A stretch of 64,000 nucleotides of DNA from Bin5 sp965200685. GTDB lineage: Bacteria; Chloroflexota; Anaerolineae; Caldilineales; Caldilineaceae. Both the position numbers and the translations under genes were made by a program. The notes beneath the pieces were generated by a model. That model was given only the letters and a program-made list of their open reading frames with translations. It was not told where the DNA came from and searched no databases. Of the stretch, positions 26,651 through 35,234 are shown piece by piece (the stretch's first letter is position 1; every line of letters begins with the position of its first letter). Location: NCBI GenBank assembly GCA_965200685.1, contig OZ241379.1, positions 3,844,001-3,908,000 on the forward strand. Direction: 5' to 3'.

Positions 26651-27073
26651 TCACCTCTTCATCTCTCGACTTACCTCTTCCTCCTCTGGTATAAAAATCA
26701 ACAACAGGGCCGCGGCCGCAGGCAGCGGTTGCGGCCCATCTACCCGGCCGACTTCTTCCTCACCGAAGATCAGACCACCCTGAATGACCGTCCCATCCGG
26801 GTCCAGCCAGCCTAACTCGCCGCCTTCAAACAATCCATGACTGCGGATTCTGCGATCCGGGCTGATGCTGCCCAGTTCCTTCTCCTGATAGCGGGTGTTG
26901 CGAAAGATGTGCCAGCCGTTTTGCGCCCGTTCGACCCGTCCGATAGGGATGCCTGCATCCCAACGTAGGCGGAAGATCGTCTCGTCAGCTACATATCCGA
27001 CTAAATCCTCCCCGCTGCTGCGAAAGCAGTAGATGATTGTACGCTCGCTAGCCGAGGAAACACTTGAGTCCAT
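26651..27073 (-). CDS. Conserved hypothetical protein, beta-rich
   Basis: A 140-residue protein of unknown function. It contains repeated short beta-hairpin-like segments of the form GxVxxxTIFxLRWDxGxPIGRVE, GELGWLDPDGTVIQGG and GEEEVGRVDG, suggesting a small beta-sheet or beta-helix domain in which each turn ends in a G-x-V/W motif. A hydrophobic stretch (AAAALLLIF) followed by an acidic-basic tail lies near the C-terminus. There is no signal peptide. It is encoded 45 nt upstream of the alpha/beta hydrolase and 39 nt downstream of the dienelactone hydrolase, all on the minus strand. No family name can be given. Confidence 0.6.
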   Translation of the reverse strand: MDSSVSSASERTIIYCFRSSGEDLVGYVADETIFRLRWDAGIPIGRVERAQNGWHIFRNTRYQEKELGSISPDRRIRSHGLFEGGELGWLDPDGTVIQGGLIFGEEEVGRVDGPQPLPAAAALLLIFIPEEEEVSREMKR

Positions 27074-27112
27074 GGGAAGATTTTATCATTTCATGGGAAC
27101 AATGACAAGGAA

Positions 27113-27997
27113 TCATTGAATATGAGTACGGAACCACAGCAGCGTGCGTTCCCAAGCTGCTGTAGCCGCTGCGGCCCGGTAGCTGCTCCGGGTATCGTTG
27201 AAGAAGGAGTGGGGTGCTCCTTCATAGATATGGGCTTCAGCATCAAAGCCGGCTTGGGTTTTGATGATTTCGATCATCGCGGCGAGATCATTCAGGTCAA
27301 AGCGGTCTTCTGTGCCGTAATGGGCCTGGACTGCTGCCTTCACTTGGGCTGCCTGGTCCGGCGACAGCAGCGTGCCGTAGTAGGGGACAGCAGCAGCGAC
27401 CTGATCGCTATATATTGCTGTCTGCAGGGTAAGGCCGCCGCCCAAACAGTAGCCGACGATGCCAGCCTTTCCACTGGAAACAAACTCTTGTTCCAGCAGA
27501 AAGCTGATAGCCTGGTCGATTTCCTGGACAGCAGAGGTCATGTCCAGTTCCATCACCAGCTTACGGGCTTCGTCCGGCTCTGTGGCGATGGCACCGTGAT
27601 ACAGATCTGGTGCTAAGGCAGCGAATCCGGCATCAGCGAAGCGGCGGGTGATGTCACGGATGTGCTCGTTGAGGCCCCACCACTCTTGAATGACGATCAC
27701 CGCTGGCGCAGCACCTTCCGCGGGGCGGGCGATAGTAGCGGTCAACGTACCGTTGAGGTAGGAGATGTCCTCGGTGACGATGCCGGCAACAGGGGCTGCT
27801 TCTGCTGCGGATGTGTTGGTGGGCGTAATTGGGGTGGAGGCCGGCGCGTTTGGGGGCACAGTGGCACAGGCCGCCAACAGCGCATTGGCGAGGGACAGGC
27901 TCCCGAGAGCCAGAGAGGTACGCTGCACGAACTGTCGTCGAGATATCTTTCCTAACTGATAGGAAGTCACGAGATTCATCACATGGATACGGTCCAT
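27113..27997 (-). CDS. Dienelactone hydrolase family lipoprotein
   Basis: A 294-residue exported hydrolase. The N-terminus has a twin-arginine motif (SRRQFVQRT, Arg20-Arg21) and then a lipobox LAAC with Cys44, so export by Tat and lipid anchoring are likely. The catalytic domain has the dienelactone-hydrolase elbow GYCLGGG with a Cys nucleophile, an acid in YGTEDRFDL and the His in GAPHSFFND, plus the family segment VIQEWWGLNEHIRDITRRFA. The family hydrolyses dienelactones and other esters or lactones. AAAGGA precedes the ATG. A Thr/Pro/Ala-rich spacer (residues 45-70) links anchor and domain. Confidence 0.88.
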   Translation of the reverse strand: MDRIHVMNLVTSYQLGKISRRQFVQRTSLALGSLSLANALLAACATVPPNAPASTPITPTNTSAAEAAPVAGIVTEDISYLNGTLTATIARPAEGAAPAVIVIQEWWGLNEHIRDITRRFADAGFAALAPDLYHGAIATEPDEARKLVMELDMTSAVQEIDQAISFLLEQEFVSSGKAGIVGYCLGGGLTLQTAIYSDQVAAAVPYYGTLLSPDQAAQVKAAVQAHYGTEDRFDLNDLAAMIEIIKTQAGFDAEAHIYEGAPHSFFNDTRSSYRAAAATAAWERTLLWFRTHIQ

Positions 27998-28030
27998 AAA
28001 GCAAATTCCTTTCGTGTAGACATAATAAAA

Positions 28031-28933
28031 CTACAAAAACAACCCAACTGACAACAACAAACTATACAAAAAACTCAATTGAGCTGTCATAACCAGTACT
28101 GAATTGAGAGCCGTACCGGTTTCTGTATAGATCGAATAAACCCTTTGCACGGCCAACGGCAAGCTGAGAAGGGGCAGAAGAACAGCTGGAGAACGGGCAA
28201 ATCCAATCCACAAAAAGAGCGGCAACATGTAGGCCATAGCCAAGAGAATCAGATACTGATACTGGGTATTGCGGCGACCAATCAGAACCGCGAGGGTACG
28301 TTTCCCCGCCTGGGCATCAGTTTCAATATCCCGCAGATTATTGACCACCAAAATCGCTGTAATGAGCAGACCGACCGGCACTGCGGCCAGGACGACCTCA
28401 ACCGAGAGGGTGTCTGCCTGCACAAAATATGTGCCGGAAACAGCAACCAAGCCGAAAAAGATGAAAACGAACAGATCCCCTAGACCGTAATAGCCGAAAG
28501 GAAACGGACCACCCGTGTATAGAAGAGCAGCCAGAATTGACGCGATACCCACGACCAGAATCGGCCAGCCACCAATGAAAATCAGATAAACGCCTACCAG
28601 AACTAATAAGCCGATGATCGTTGCCATCCCCATATATATCTCTACTGCGGATAAGAGACCAGTTGCCATAGCCCGAGGCGGCCCTAGCCGTTCGGCTGTG
28701 TCGGCTCCTTTGACAAAATCAAAATAATCGTTGGCAAAATTTGAGAGGAGTTGCAACAACAGCGCGGCGATTGCCGCGGCGAATGCTGGGAACGGGGCGA
28801 AGAATCCGTCAGACCAAGCCAGTGCCATCCCGACCAGGACCGGCCCGATGGCAGCCGGTAGGGTTCTCGGGCGGGCGGCTAATAGCCATATCTGCCATTT
28901 GGTAGCCGGCGCGCCAGCATTTGGAGCTGCCAT
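28031..28933 (-). CDS. menA: 1,4-dihydroxy-2-naphthoate polyprenyltransferase MenA
   Basis: An integral membrane prenyltransferase of 300 residues in the UbiA superfamily. It attaches the polyprenyl chain to 1,4-dihydroxy-2-naphthoate in menaquinone synthesis. Typical features are LLAARPRTLPAAIGPVLVG at the start, the first Asp-rich motif NDYFDFVKGAD, the following RLGPPRAMATGLLS and the second motif NNLRDIETDAQAGKRTLAV, with eight or nine hydrophobic helices. The start is set at ATG 4 nt after the upstream SDR stop; the frame continues 135 nt further but that part overlaps the SDR gene and does not look like MenA. Other men genes are not in the window. Confidence 0.92.
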   Translation of the reverse strand: MAAPNAGAPATKWQIWLLAARPRTLPAAIGPVLVGMALAWSDGFFAPFPAFAAAIAALLLQLLSNFANDYFDFVKGADTAERLGPPRAMATGLLSAVEIYMGMATIIGLLVLVGVYLIFIGGWPILVVGIASILAALLYTGGPFPFGYYGLGDLFVFIFFGLVAVSGTYFVQADTLSVEVVLAAVPVGLLITAILVVNNLRDIETDAQAGKRTLAVLIGRRNTQYQYLILLAMAYMLPLFLWIGFARSPAVLLPLLSLPLAVQRVYSIYTETGTALNSVLVMTAQLSFLYSLLLSVGLFL

Positions 28934-28937
28934 GAGT

Positions 28938-29861
28938 CTAGTGTCTATTTTGCAAAACATCACGTATGGCGGCGACCGCTTCTTGGAAGGCAAATTCAAA
29001 ACCATCTGCCTGCAGGTGGGCAGGAATGGCCCGCTGCCCATCGAGTAGAACCGTGGACATCTCGCCAAAAGCTACTCGCAAGGCGAAGGATGGTGCTGGC
29101 ATCCAAGACGGTCTGCCCATGGCCCTACCTATATCTTTCACGAATTCTTTGTTCTGCGGGGGATTGGGGGCTGTCAGGTTGTATGGGCCGGATGCACTTT
29201 CCTTCTCTAGCAAGAAACGGACCGCTTCAACTACATCGCGAATGTGAATCCACGGAAAGTACTGATTTCCGCTACCGATAGGGCCACCGGCCAAGAGTCT
29301 GAAAGGCAACACCATCTTAGGAAACGCGCCACCCTGTGAGCTGAGGACAACACCGGTACGAATAATCGGACGTCGTACACCCATCGCCTCAATCGCTGCG
29401 GTTGAGGCTTCCCAGTCGAAACAGACCCGGGCCAGAAAGTCACTACCGGGGGGATCGTCTTCTGTTAGGATTTTATCGTCTTGCGGACCGTAATAGCCCA
29501 CTGCTGAGGATTGAACCAGCACCTTCGGTTTTGTTGTTGCCTCTTGAATCGCAGCCACAAGAGCTTTGCCTCCATTGATTCGACTCTCCAAGATCCGTCT
29601 CTTGCGCGCCGGCGTCCAGCGACCATCTGCGATCCCTTCGCCAGCGAGATGTACGATTGCGTCAGTTTTCTCTATCAGATGTCCCCAGCCGGCCGCTGTG
29701 GTCCCATCCCACTTCTCCAGACGAACGTCGTTCGGTAGCGGGCGCGCCGGCTTTCGTTCAGGCGATCTGGTCAGGACAGTGACTTCATGGTTGTGTTCAC
29801 ACAGACTTTGTACGAGTGCCGAGCCGATGAGGCCGGTCCCTCCGCTTAGTAGAACCTGCAT
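28938..29861 (-). CDS. TIGR01777-type NAD(P)-dependent epimerase (YfcH/SDR39U1-like)
   Basis: A 307-residue extended SDR protein. The Rossmann motif is VLLSGGTGLIGSALV at the N-terminus; VVHLAGEGIADGRWT and the family signature RRILESRINGGKALV, then SSAVGYYG and DFLARVCFDWE, place it in the TIGR01777 group. The C-terminal DUF1731 segment FVKDIGRAMGRPSWMPAPSF is present. Its physiological substrate is not known in most bacteria. GAGGAGAAG precedes the ATG. It lies 4 nt before menA, so the two are probably cotranslated. Confidence 0.9.
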   Translation of the reverse strand: MQVLLSGGTGLIGSALVQSLCEHNHEVTVLTRSPERKPARPLPNDVRLEKWDGTTAAGWGHLIEKTDAIVHLAGEGIADGRWTPARKRRILESRINGGKALVAAIQEATTKPKVLVQSSAVGYYGPQDDKILTEDDPPGSDFLARVCFDWEASTAAIEAMGVRRPIIRTGVVLSSQGGAFPKMVLPFRLLAGGPIGSGNQYFPWIHIRDVVEAVRFLLEKESASGPYNLTAPNPPQNKEFVKDIGRAMGRPSWMPAPSFALRVAFGEMSTVLLDGQRAIPAHLQADGFEFAFQEAVAAIRDVLQNRH

Positions 29862-29911
29862 AGTCTTCTCCTCATTGGTAGAGTATCGCCCTCAATGTGC
29901 GCTCCGTCCGG

Positions 29912-29930
29912 GCCTAGAAGCCTTCTAGGC
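29912..29930. repeat. 19-bp perfect palindrome between glgP and the SDR gene
   Basis: GCCTAGAAG and CTTCTAGGC around a single central C form a perfect inverted repeat in the 87-bp gap. There is no T tract on either strand, so it is more likely a protein-binding site or transcript hairpin than a factor-independent terminator. Confidence 0.5.
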
Positions 29931-29948
29931 AGAGACCTGTCCTACTGC

Positions 29949-32507
29949 TCAAACCCATAGACTCAACCCCATTTCCAACGGATGAATCAGGTCCGGGTGG
30001 TGGGGGCGAACCCGCACACCGAAGGATATCTTACCTGTATCTTCGGGGACAAACGCTCCCCGAAAATCTACGCTCCCGTCCGTGTGTTGTTCTGCCTGGT
30101 TCATGGCAATCGTTTGAGGAAACGTATCCAAGTGGGGGGTAGGATGTCTTGAGCTGGGCGGGGATTGTGTGAACCAGCCCCAAAAGATTTCAACAGCCAA
30201 ATCGTCTAGGGACAGTTGGCCGGGCCAGACCCGAGCGACCAGCTCAATTGGTTCGCCGACTGCTGCTTGGGTAGACGGTTCTTTTTCTATAGTCGCATAT
30301 ACAGTTGGCCAGGCTTCGCGCACGGAATGTTTCCAGTGGGAAACATCCTGGGCGATGTGTCCGTTGTTGTTCCTAAAAGACTGGCTGCTGTTCATGGCTG
30401 GCACATAAAAAGAGCGTATATACTCAACCAGCATGCGGCGCATACTAAACTGCGGGCCGCAGGTGGCGATGGCGTGGCGCATCCGCTCTAGCCAAGTGGC
30501 CCGGCTGTCATAGTATGCCGGAACGATTTCGTCTTCTAACACGCGATACAGGCTCAGGGCATCCGCCTCATCTTGGGTTTCCTGATCTTTATACTCCCGC
30601 TCTTCGCCGATGGACCAGCCATTCCTTTGATCATAGGCTTCCCGCCACCAACCATCAAGAACACTAAAGTTGGGCACACCATTGATCGCCGCCTTTTGTC
30701 CGCTAGTGCCGCTGGCTTCGAACGGACGGCGAGGATTGTTTAGCCAGACATCCACTCCACTGATCAGATGGCGGGCGACGTTTATATCGTAATTTTCAAT
30801 AAAGACGATCTTGCCAAAAAATTCCGGCTCTTGGCTTATGTGGTAGATTTGCTCGATCAGATTCTTGCCTAGGTCATCCGCTGGATGAGCCTTTCCGGTA
30901 AAAATGAGCTGAAGTGGACGCTGCGGGTCGTTCAATAGCCGTTTAAGCCGCTCCATATCCCTGAAGATAAGCGTCGCCCGTTTGTAGGTGGCAAAACGCC
31001 GGGCAAAGCCGAGGGTTAGTGCTTTGGGGTCGAATACCTCGTCCACTTGCATGAGTCGTTGAGGGCCTTCGCCGTGGCGTAAATACTGTTGTTTCAGGCG
31101 CTGGCGTATGAATTCAATCAATTTCTCTTTGCGTGTGCAATGGACTGCCCACAATTTCTCGTCGGGTACCGATTCGATCTCTTGCCAAATGGACGGGTCG
31201 TCCACCCGTTCCAGCCAATTTTGGATGAAATAGCGGTTGTACAGAGCCCGCAGCTCCGGTGTCAGCCATGTACAGGTATGTACACCGTTTGTGATGGAGT
31301 CGATAGGGATCTGTTCCACCGGTGTATTCGGCCACAGATCTTGCCACATGTGCCGCGAAATGTGCCCATGCAGTTCGCTCACACCGTTATGATAGGCACT
31401 TAAACGAAAGGCCAGAACGGTCATACTGAACTGAGGGCCCCATCCCGACTCGTGCCGGGCTAGGGCCAGAAAACGTTCTCTGTCGATCCCCAACTTCCCC
31501 CAATACTGCCAGAAGAACTTTTCCACCAGTTCAAAGGCGAAGGCATCATGGCCCGCGGGCACAGGCGTATGGGTAGTGAAAATAGTGCCGGCGCGTACAG
31601 CCTCAACTGCGGCATCAAAGCCCATTCCCTGCTGCACCAGTTCCCGAATGCGCTCCAAAGTTAGGAAAGCACTGTGACCTTCGTTCATGTGCCAGACTGT
31701 AGGCTCATATCTCAATGCTCGTAGGGTACGTACCCCGGCGATACCGAGGACATACTCTTGGCTGATACGCATTTCATTGTCGCCACCATACAGACGGGCA
31801 CTGAGTTCTCGGTCTTGGGGTGCATTGTGTTCTACGTCTGTATCCATCAAATACAGGGGAATCCGTCCTACTTGGATTTTCCAGACTTTCGCATAGACTG
31901 TACGTTCAGGTAGGTCTATATGGACAACCACCGGGGTACCATTTGCATCTACCGCTTGGGTCGCCGGCACTTCGGAAAAGTCGATCTTTTCGTAGATCGC
32001 CTCTTGGTGACCTTCGGCACTGATCTGTTGGGTAAAGTAGCCTTGAGGATATAGAAAGCCGACACCGACGAGCGGCAACCCCATATCGCTTGCTTCTTTG
32101 CAATGGTCACCGCTGAGGATCCCCAGGCCACCGCTGTAGATGGGGAGTGCTTCATGCAGTCCGAATTCTGCGCTGAAATAGGCGATCAGTTTATCCTGCT
32201 GATCAGGAAAGTTGCGCCGGAACCAAGTGTCCGCATCATCTGCCATATAGGCATCAAAACGCTGCAACACGGACGCATAGCGTTGAAGATAGTCGCCATC
32301 TTGGCCAGCATCTTCTAACTGCTGCTGTTTGACATTGTGCAGAAACCCGATTGGGTTCCTGTTGACTTGCCGCCAGATATCCCCATCAATTGATGCGTAC
32401 AGATCCTGGGCGTCCGGGTTCCAAATCCACCACAGGTTGTAGGCTAATTCCTGCAGACGAGCGATGGATGTCGGTAGGGTCGGGAAAACAGAAATTATGC
32501 CCCGCAT
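29949..32507 (-). CDS. glgP: Alpha-glucan (glycogen/maltodextrin) phosphorylase
   Basis: A PLP enzyme of 852 residues that releases glucose 1-phosphate from alpha-1,4-glucans. It belongs to the shorter bacterial type with an N-terminal DUF3417 domain (LQELAYNLWWIWNPDAQDLY). Phosphorylase motifs include GGLGILSGDHCKEASD, HMNEGHSAF, FTTHTPVPAGHDAF, SITNGVHTCTW, FARRFATYKRATLIF and, around residue 602, the PLP-lysine segment EASGTSGQKAAINGVPNF. AAGGAG lies 15 nt before the ATG, rather far. It is 50 nt downstream of zwf, linking glucan breakdown to the oxidative pentose phosphate route. The usual end is extended by a ~110-residue beta domain (VRVRPHHPDLIHP). Confidence 0.95.
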   Translation of the reverse strand: MRGIISVFPTLPTSIARLQELAYNLWWIWNPDAQDLYASIDGDIWRQVNRNPIGFLHNVKQQQLEDAGQDGDYLQRYASVLQRFDAYMADDADTWFRRNFPDQQDKLIAYFSAEFGLHEALPIYSGGLGILSGDHCKEASDMGLPLVGVGFLYPQGYFTQQISAEGHQEAIYEKIDFSEVPATQAVDANGTPVVVHIDLPERTVYAKVWKIQVGRIPLYLMDTDVEHNAPQDRELSARLYGGDNEMRISQEYVLGIAGVRTLRALRYEPTVWHMNEGHSAFLTLERIRELVQQGMGFDAAVEAVRAGTIFTTHTPVPAGHDAFAFELVEKFFWQYWGKLGIDRERFLALARHESGWGPQFSMTVLAFRLSAYHNGVSELHGHISRHMWQDLWPNTPVEQIPIDSITNGVHTCTWLTPELRALYNRYFIQNWLERVDDPSIWQEIESVPDEKLWAVHCTRKEKLIEFIRQRLKQQYLRHGEGPQRLMQVDEVFDPKALTLGFARRFATYKRATLIFRDMERLKRLLNDPQRPLQLIFTGKAHPADDLGKNLIEQIYHISQEPEFFGKIVFIENYDINVARHLISGVDVWLNNPRRPFEASGTSGQKAAINGVPNFSVLDGWWREAYDQRNGWSIGEEREYKDQETQDEADALSLYRVLEDEIVPAYYDSRATWLERMRHAIATCGPQFSMRRMLVEYIRSFYVPAMNSSQSFRNNNGHIAQDVSHWKHSVREAWPTVYATIEKEPSTQAAVGEPIELVARVWPGQLSLDDLAVEIFWGWFTQSPPSSRHPTPHLDTFPQTIAMNQAEQHTDGSVDFRGAFVPEDTGKISFGVRVRPHHPDLIHPLEMGLSLWV

Positions 32508-32557
32508 ACGCCAAAGTGTGTACTCCTTACCATTCAGTTCTTTGATTGGTCATTTAG

Positions 32558-34123
32558 CTATGATACTGCATGCCAGTGTCGTCCTTCTTTTGCTAGCAGG
32601 TTGTCGGCCTCGGCCGGCCCCCATGTACCGGCTGGATATGTGGGCAGTCGGAATGTCTCATTTCTGTCATCTGCCTGCCTATCTTTCAGACGCCAGCCTT
32701 CCAGCACCTCCGTGACCCGCTGCCAAGCCAACTCTACCTCATCACGCCGGGTAAAGAGGGTGGAATCCCCCAGAACCACATCCAGCAAAAGGCGCTGGTA
32801 TGCATCTGGCGGATTGCCGAATCTGTGGCCATATGTGAATTCTAGATTAACGGGTGTCAGATTTACAGATTGCCCAGGTCGCTTGGCCAGTGTCTTCAAT
32901 GTAATGCCTTCATCCGGTTGAATACGCATGGTAAGGACATTCTGGGTGAGGCTCTCTTTTCCATCTGTGGGGTAGAACAGCAAGTGCGGCGCGCTGCGGA
33001 ATATGACAGAAATTTCGGAGGCCTTGCGGGGCAGGGATTTGCCCGTGCGTAGGTAGAAGGGAACACCTTGCCAGCGCCAGTTGTCGATCTCCAAACGCCA
33101 AGCGACATACGTTTCGGTCGTAGAGTCCGGTGCTACGCCGTCTTCGTCCAAATAGGCAGAGATCGGTCGGGCGTCCGCTGTGCCCCTATCGTATTGGGCG
33201 CGTACTACATAGTTCGGCACCTCTTCTGGTTGCAGGGGACGGATGGACTGGAGCAGATTGACTTTGTGATCGCGCACAACTTTGGCATCAAAGGTAGTCG
33301 GGGGCTCCATTGCCGTGAGAGAGACAAGCTGCATGAGATGATTTTGTACCATATCTCGCAATGCACCGGATTTCTCATAATAGCCGCCGCGTCCCTCTAC
33401 GCCGATGCTCTCGGCCACAGTAATCTGTACATTGTCCACATAGTTGCGATTCCAGATCGGCTCAAAAATTCCGTTGGCAAAACGGAAGACGAGAATATTC
33501 TGCACTGTCTCCTTGCCCAGATAGTGATCGATACGATAAATCTGTTCCTCCTCAAAGACCGACAGCAAGTGGTCGTTCAGTTTCTGAGCACTCTCCAGAT
33601 CACTCCCGAAAGGTTTTTCGACAACGATCCGGGTCCAGCAGTGCTTGTCGACAGGGTGGACGAGTCCGGCCGTGCTGCCCAAGCAGGTAACGATCGGCTC
33701 ATATACAGATGGGGGGGTGGACAGATAAAATAGATGATTGCCGCCAATGGTCCACTGTTCATTCAGTGCCTTCAGGCGCGCATTGAGACGCTCGAACCCT
33801 TCTGGGTCATCATAATTGCCGGATATGTAAAAAAGCCGGGAGGCAAAAGCCTCCCAATTCTTCATCTCTACATCCGCCTGGGCAATCACACCCGACCTGG
33901 CATGGGCACGGAACTCGTCGTCAGTCAATGGGGAGCGGGCGTAGCCGAGAATGACGAAATTGTTCGGCAAAAGCCGCTCTTGGGACAATTTGTAGATGGC
34001 AGGCAACAGTTTGCGTTTTGCGAGGTCGCCGGACGCGCCAAAAATAACCATCAACGCCGGTGACGATACTTGGACCGGTTCCGGAACTTCCTCCAGAATG
34101 ATTCCTTCATTCACCCTCTGCAT
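32558..34123 (-). CDS. zwf: Glucose-6-phosphate 1-dehydrogenase
   Basis: Oxidises glucose 6-phosphate to 6-phosphogluconolactone with NAD(P)+. The 521-residue protein has the nucleotide-binding GASGDLAKRK (29-38), EKPFG (169-173) and the substrate signature RIDHYLGKE (197-205) with the catalytic His, then VQNILVFRFANGIFEPIWNR and GRGGYYEKSGALRDMVQNH. Length is normal for the family. It is 16 nt downstream of the ABC ATPase gene and 50 nt upstream of glgP. No 6-phosphogluconolactonase or gnd is in the window. A purine-rich GAGGAG immediately abuts the ATG, so the effective ribosome site is unclear. Confidence 0.96.
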   Translation of the reverse strand: MQRVNEGIILEEVPEPVQVSSPALMVIFGASGDLAKRKLLPAIYKLSQERLLPNNFVILGYARSPLTDDEFRAHARSGVIAQADVEMKNWEAFASRLFYISGNYDDPEGFERLNARLKALNEQWTIGGNHLFYLSTPPSVYEPIVTCLGSTAGLVHPVDKHCWTRIVVEKPFGSDLESAQKLNDHLLSVFEEEQIYRIDHYLGKETVQNILVFRFANGIFEPIWNRNYVDNVQITVAESIGVEGRGGYYEKSGALRDMVQNHLMQLVSLTAMEPPTTFDAKVVRDHKVNLLQSIRPLQPEEVPNYVVRAQYDRGTADARPISAYLDEDGVAPDSTTETYVAWRLEIDNWRWQGVPFYLRTGKSLPRKASEISVIFRSAPHLLFYPTDGKESLTQNVLTMRIQPDEGITLKTLAKRPGQSVNLTPVNLEFTYGHRFGNPPDAYQRLLLDVVLGDSTLFTRRDEVELAWQRVTEVLEGWRLKDRQADDRNETFRLPTYPAGTWGPAEADNLLAKEGRHWHAVS

Positions 34124-34139
34124 CTCCTCTTTATTGTGG

Positions 34140-35234
34140 TCATTCGCCAGTGGGGTAGGCGATTACCGGTGAACGGATGGCCACTTGGACCGGCTGATCC
34201 GGCACGTAACCGTCCACAGGCCCCAAACGCACATCAAGATAGGTACCAGTGGGAAGTTGTATCGTAATCAACTGGTCGTGACCAAAGAAAAGTTTGTGGC
34301 GGACTCGGGATGCGGGCAGGCCGGGTTGGGCAGCCAGCAATTCGATATTTTCCGGACGGATGAGAATATCCACCGGGCCGTGTATCGGCTTCTGCGCGGT
34401 CAGAATCCCCAGTTCACATTCAATCGTATCTCCACGTCCGATGCCGGGTAAAAAATTGGCATCGCCGATAAATTCAGCCACGGTGCGGCTGCTTGGCTGC
34501 CTGTATAGGTCATGGGGGGCGGCGACCTGCTGCACCCTACCATCTAACATCACGGCAACCCGGTCTACCAGACTCAGAGCCTCTTCTTGGTCGTGGGTCA
34601 CGAAGATAGCGGTCGTGTTGGTGGCACATAGAATTGAGCGAACCTCCGCGCGTACGCGTTCCCGTAGACTAGCGTCAAGATTGCTGAAGGGTTCGTCCAA
34701 CAAAAGTAATGCCGGTTTGGGAGCCAGGGCCCTTGCCAATGCTACTCGTTGCTGCTGGCCGCCGCTCAATTCATGGGGCATGCGTCCTTCCATACCGGAC
34801 AGCCCGACCAATGCCAAAACCTCTCTGGTGCGGGCAGCCTTTTTGTCGGCCGGATATCCACGCAACCCGAACTGAATATTGGCGTGAACGTTTACGTGGG
34901 GAAACAGGGCATACTCCTGAAAAACCATGCCTACCCGACGCTTCTCAGGGGGCACATGAAGCGTCGGGCTGGCAACAACGGCACCATTGATTTCAATGGT
35001 ACCTGCGTCCACACGCTCAAAACCGGCGATGAGCCGTAGGGTTGTCGTTTTGCCGCCTCCCGATGGCCCTAAAAGTGCCAGCAATCCGCCGTTTTGTACG
35101 CTTAACGTGACTTCTTCAGTCGCTGTGACACTACCGAAGCGTTTGGTAACGCCATTCACGCGCAAAGCGGGACAAGATGAATCGTTTGATGTGCCCAGGT
35201 GTGGGGCGACTGACCGCCTTCTTACGTTTACCAT
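34140..35234 (-). CDS. ABC importer ATPase, Fe3+/spermidine type (FbpC/PotA-like)
   Basis: A 364-residue importer ATPase: Walker A GPSGGGKTT, Q-loop FQEYALFPHVNVHANI, signature LSGGQQQRVALARA, Walker B LLLLDEPFSNLDASLRERV and H-loop FVTHDQEEAL, followed by a TOBE regulatory domain (ADFL-like ANFLPGIGRGDTIECELGIL, LIRPENIELL). The start overlaps the permease stop by 7 nt (ATGGTAA), indicating translational coupling. The best assignment is the ferric-iron (FbpABC-like) class from the two-domain permease; thiamine or phosphonate transport cannot be excluded. No binding protein gene is adjacent. Confidence 0.88.
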   Translation of the reverse strand: MVNVRRRSVAPHLGTSNDSSCPALRVNGVTKRFGSVTATEEVTLSVQNGGLLALLGPSGGGKTTTLRLIAGFERVDAGTIEINGAVVASPTLHVPPEKRRVGMVFQEYALFPHVNVHANIQFGLRGYPADKKAARTREVLALVGLSGMEGRMPHELSGGQQQRVALARALAPKPALLLLDEPFSNLDASLRERVRAEVRSILCATNTTAIFVTHDQEEALSLVDRVAVMLDGRVQQVAAPHDLYRQPSSRTVAEFIGDANFLPGIGRGDTIECELGILTAQKPIHGPVDILIRPENIELLAAQPGLPASRVRHKLFFGHDQLITIQLPTGTYLDVRLGPVDGYVPDQPVQVAIRSPVIAYPTGE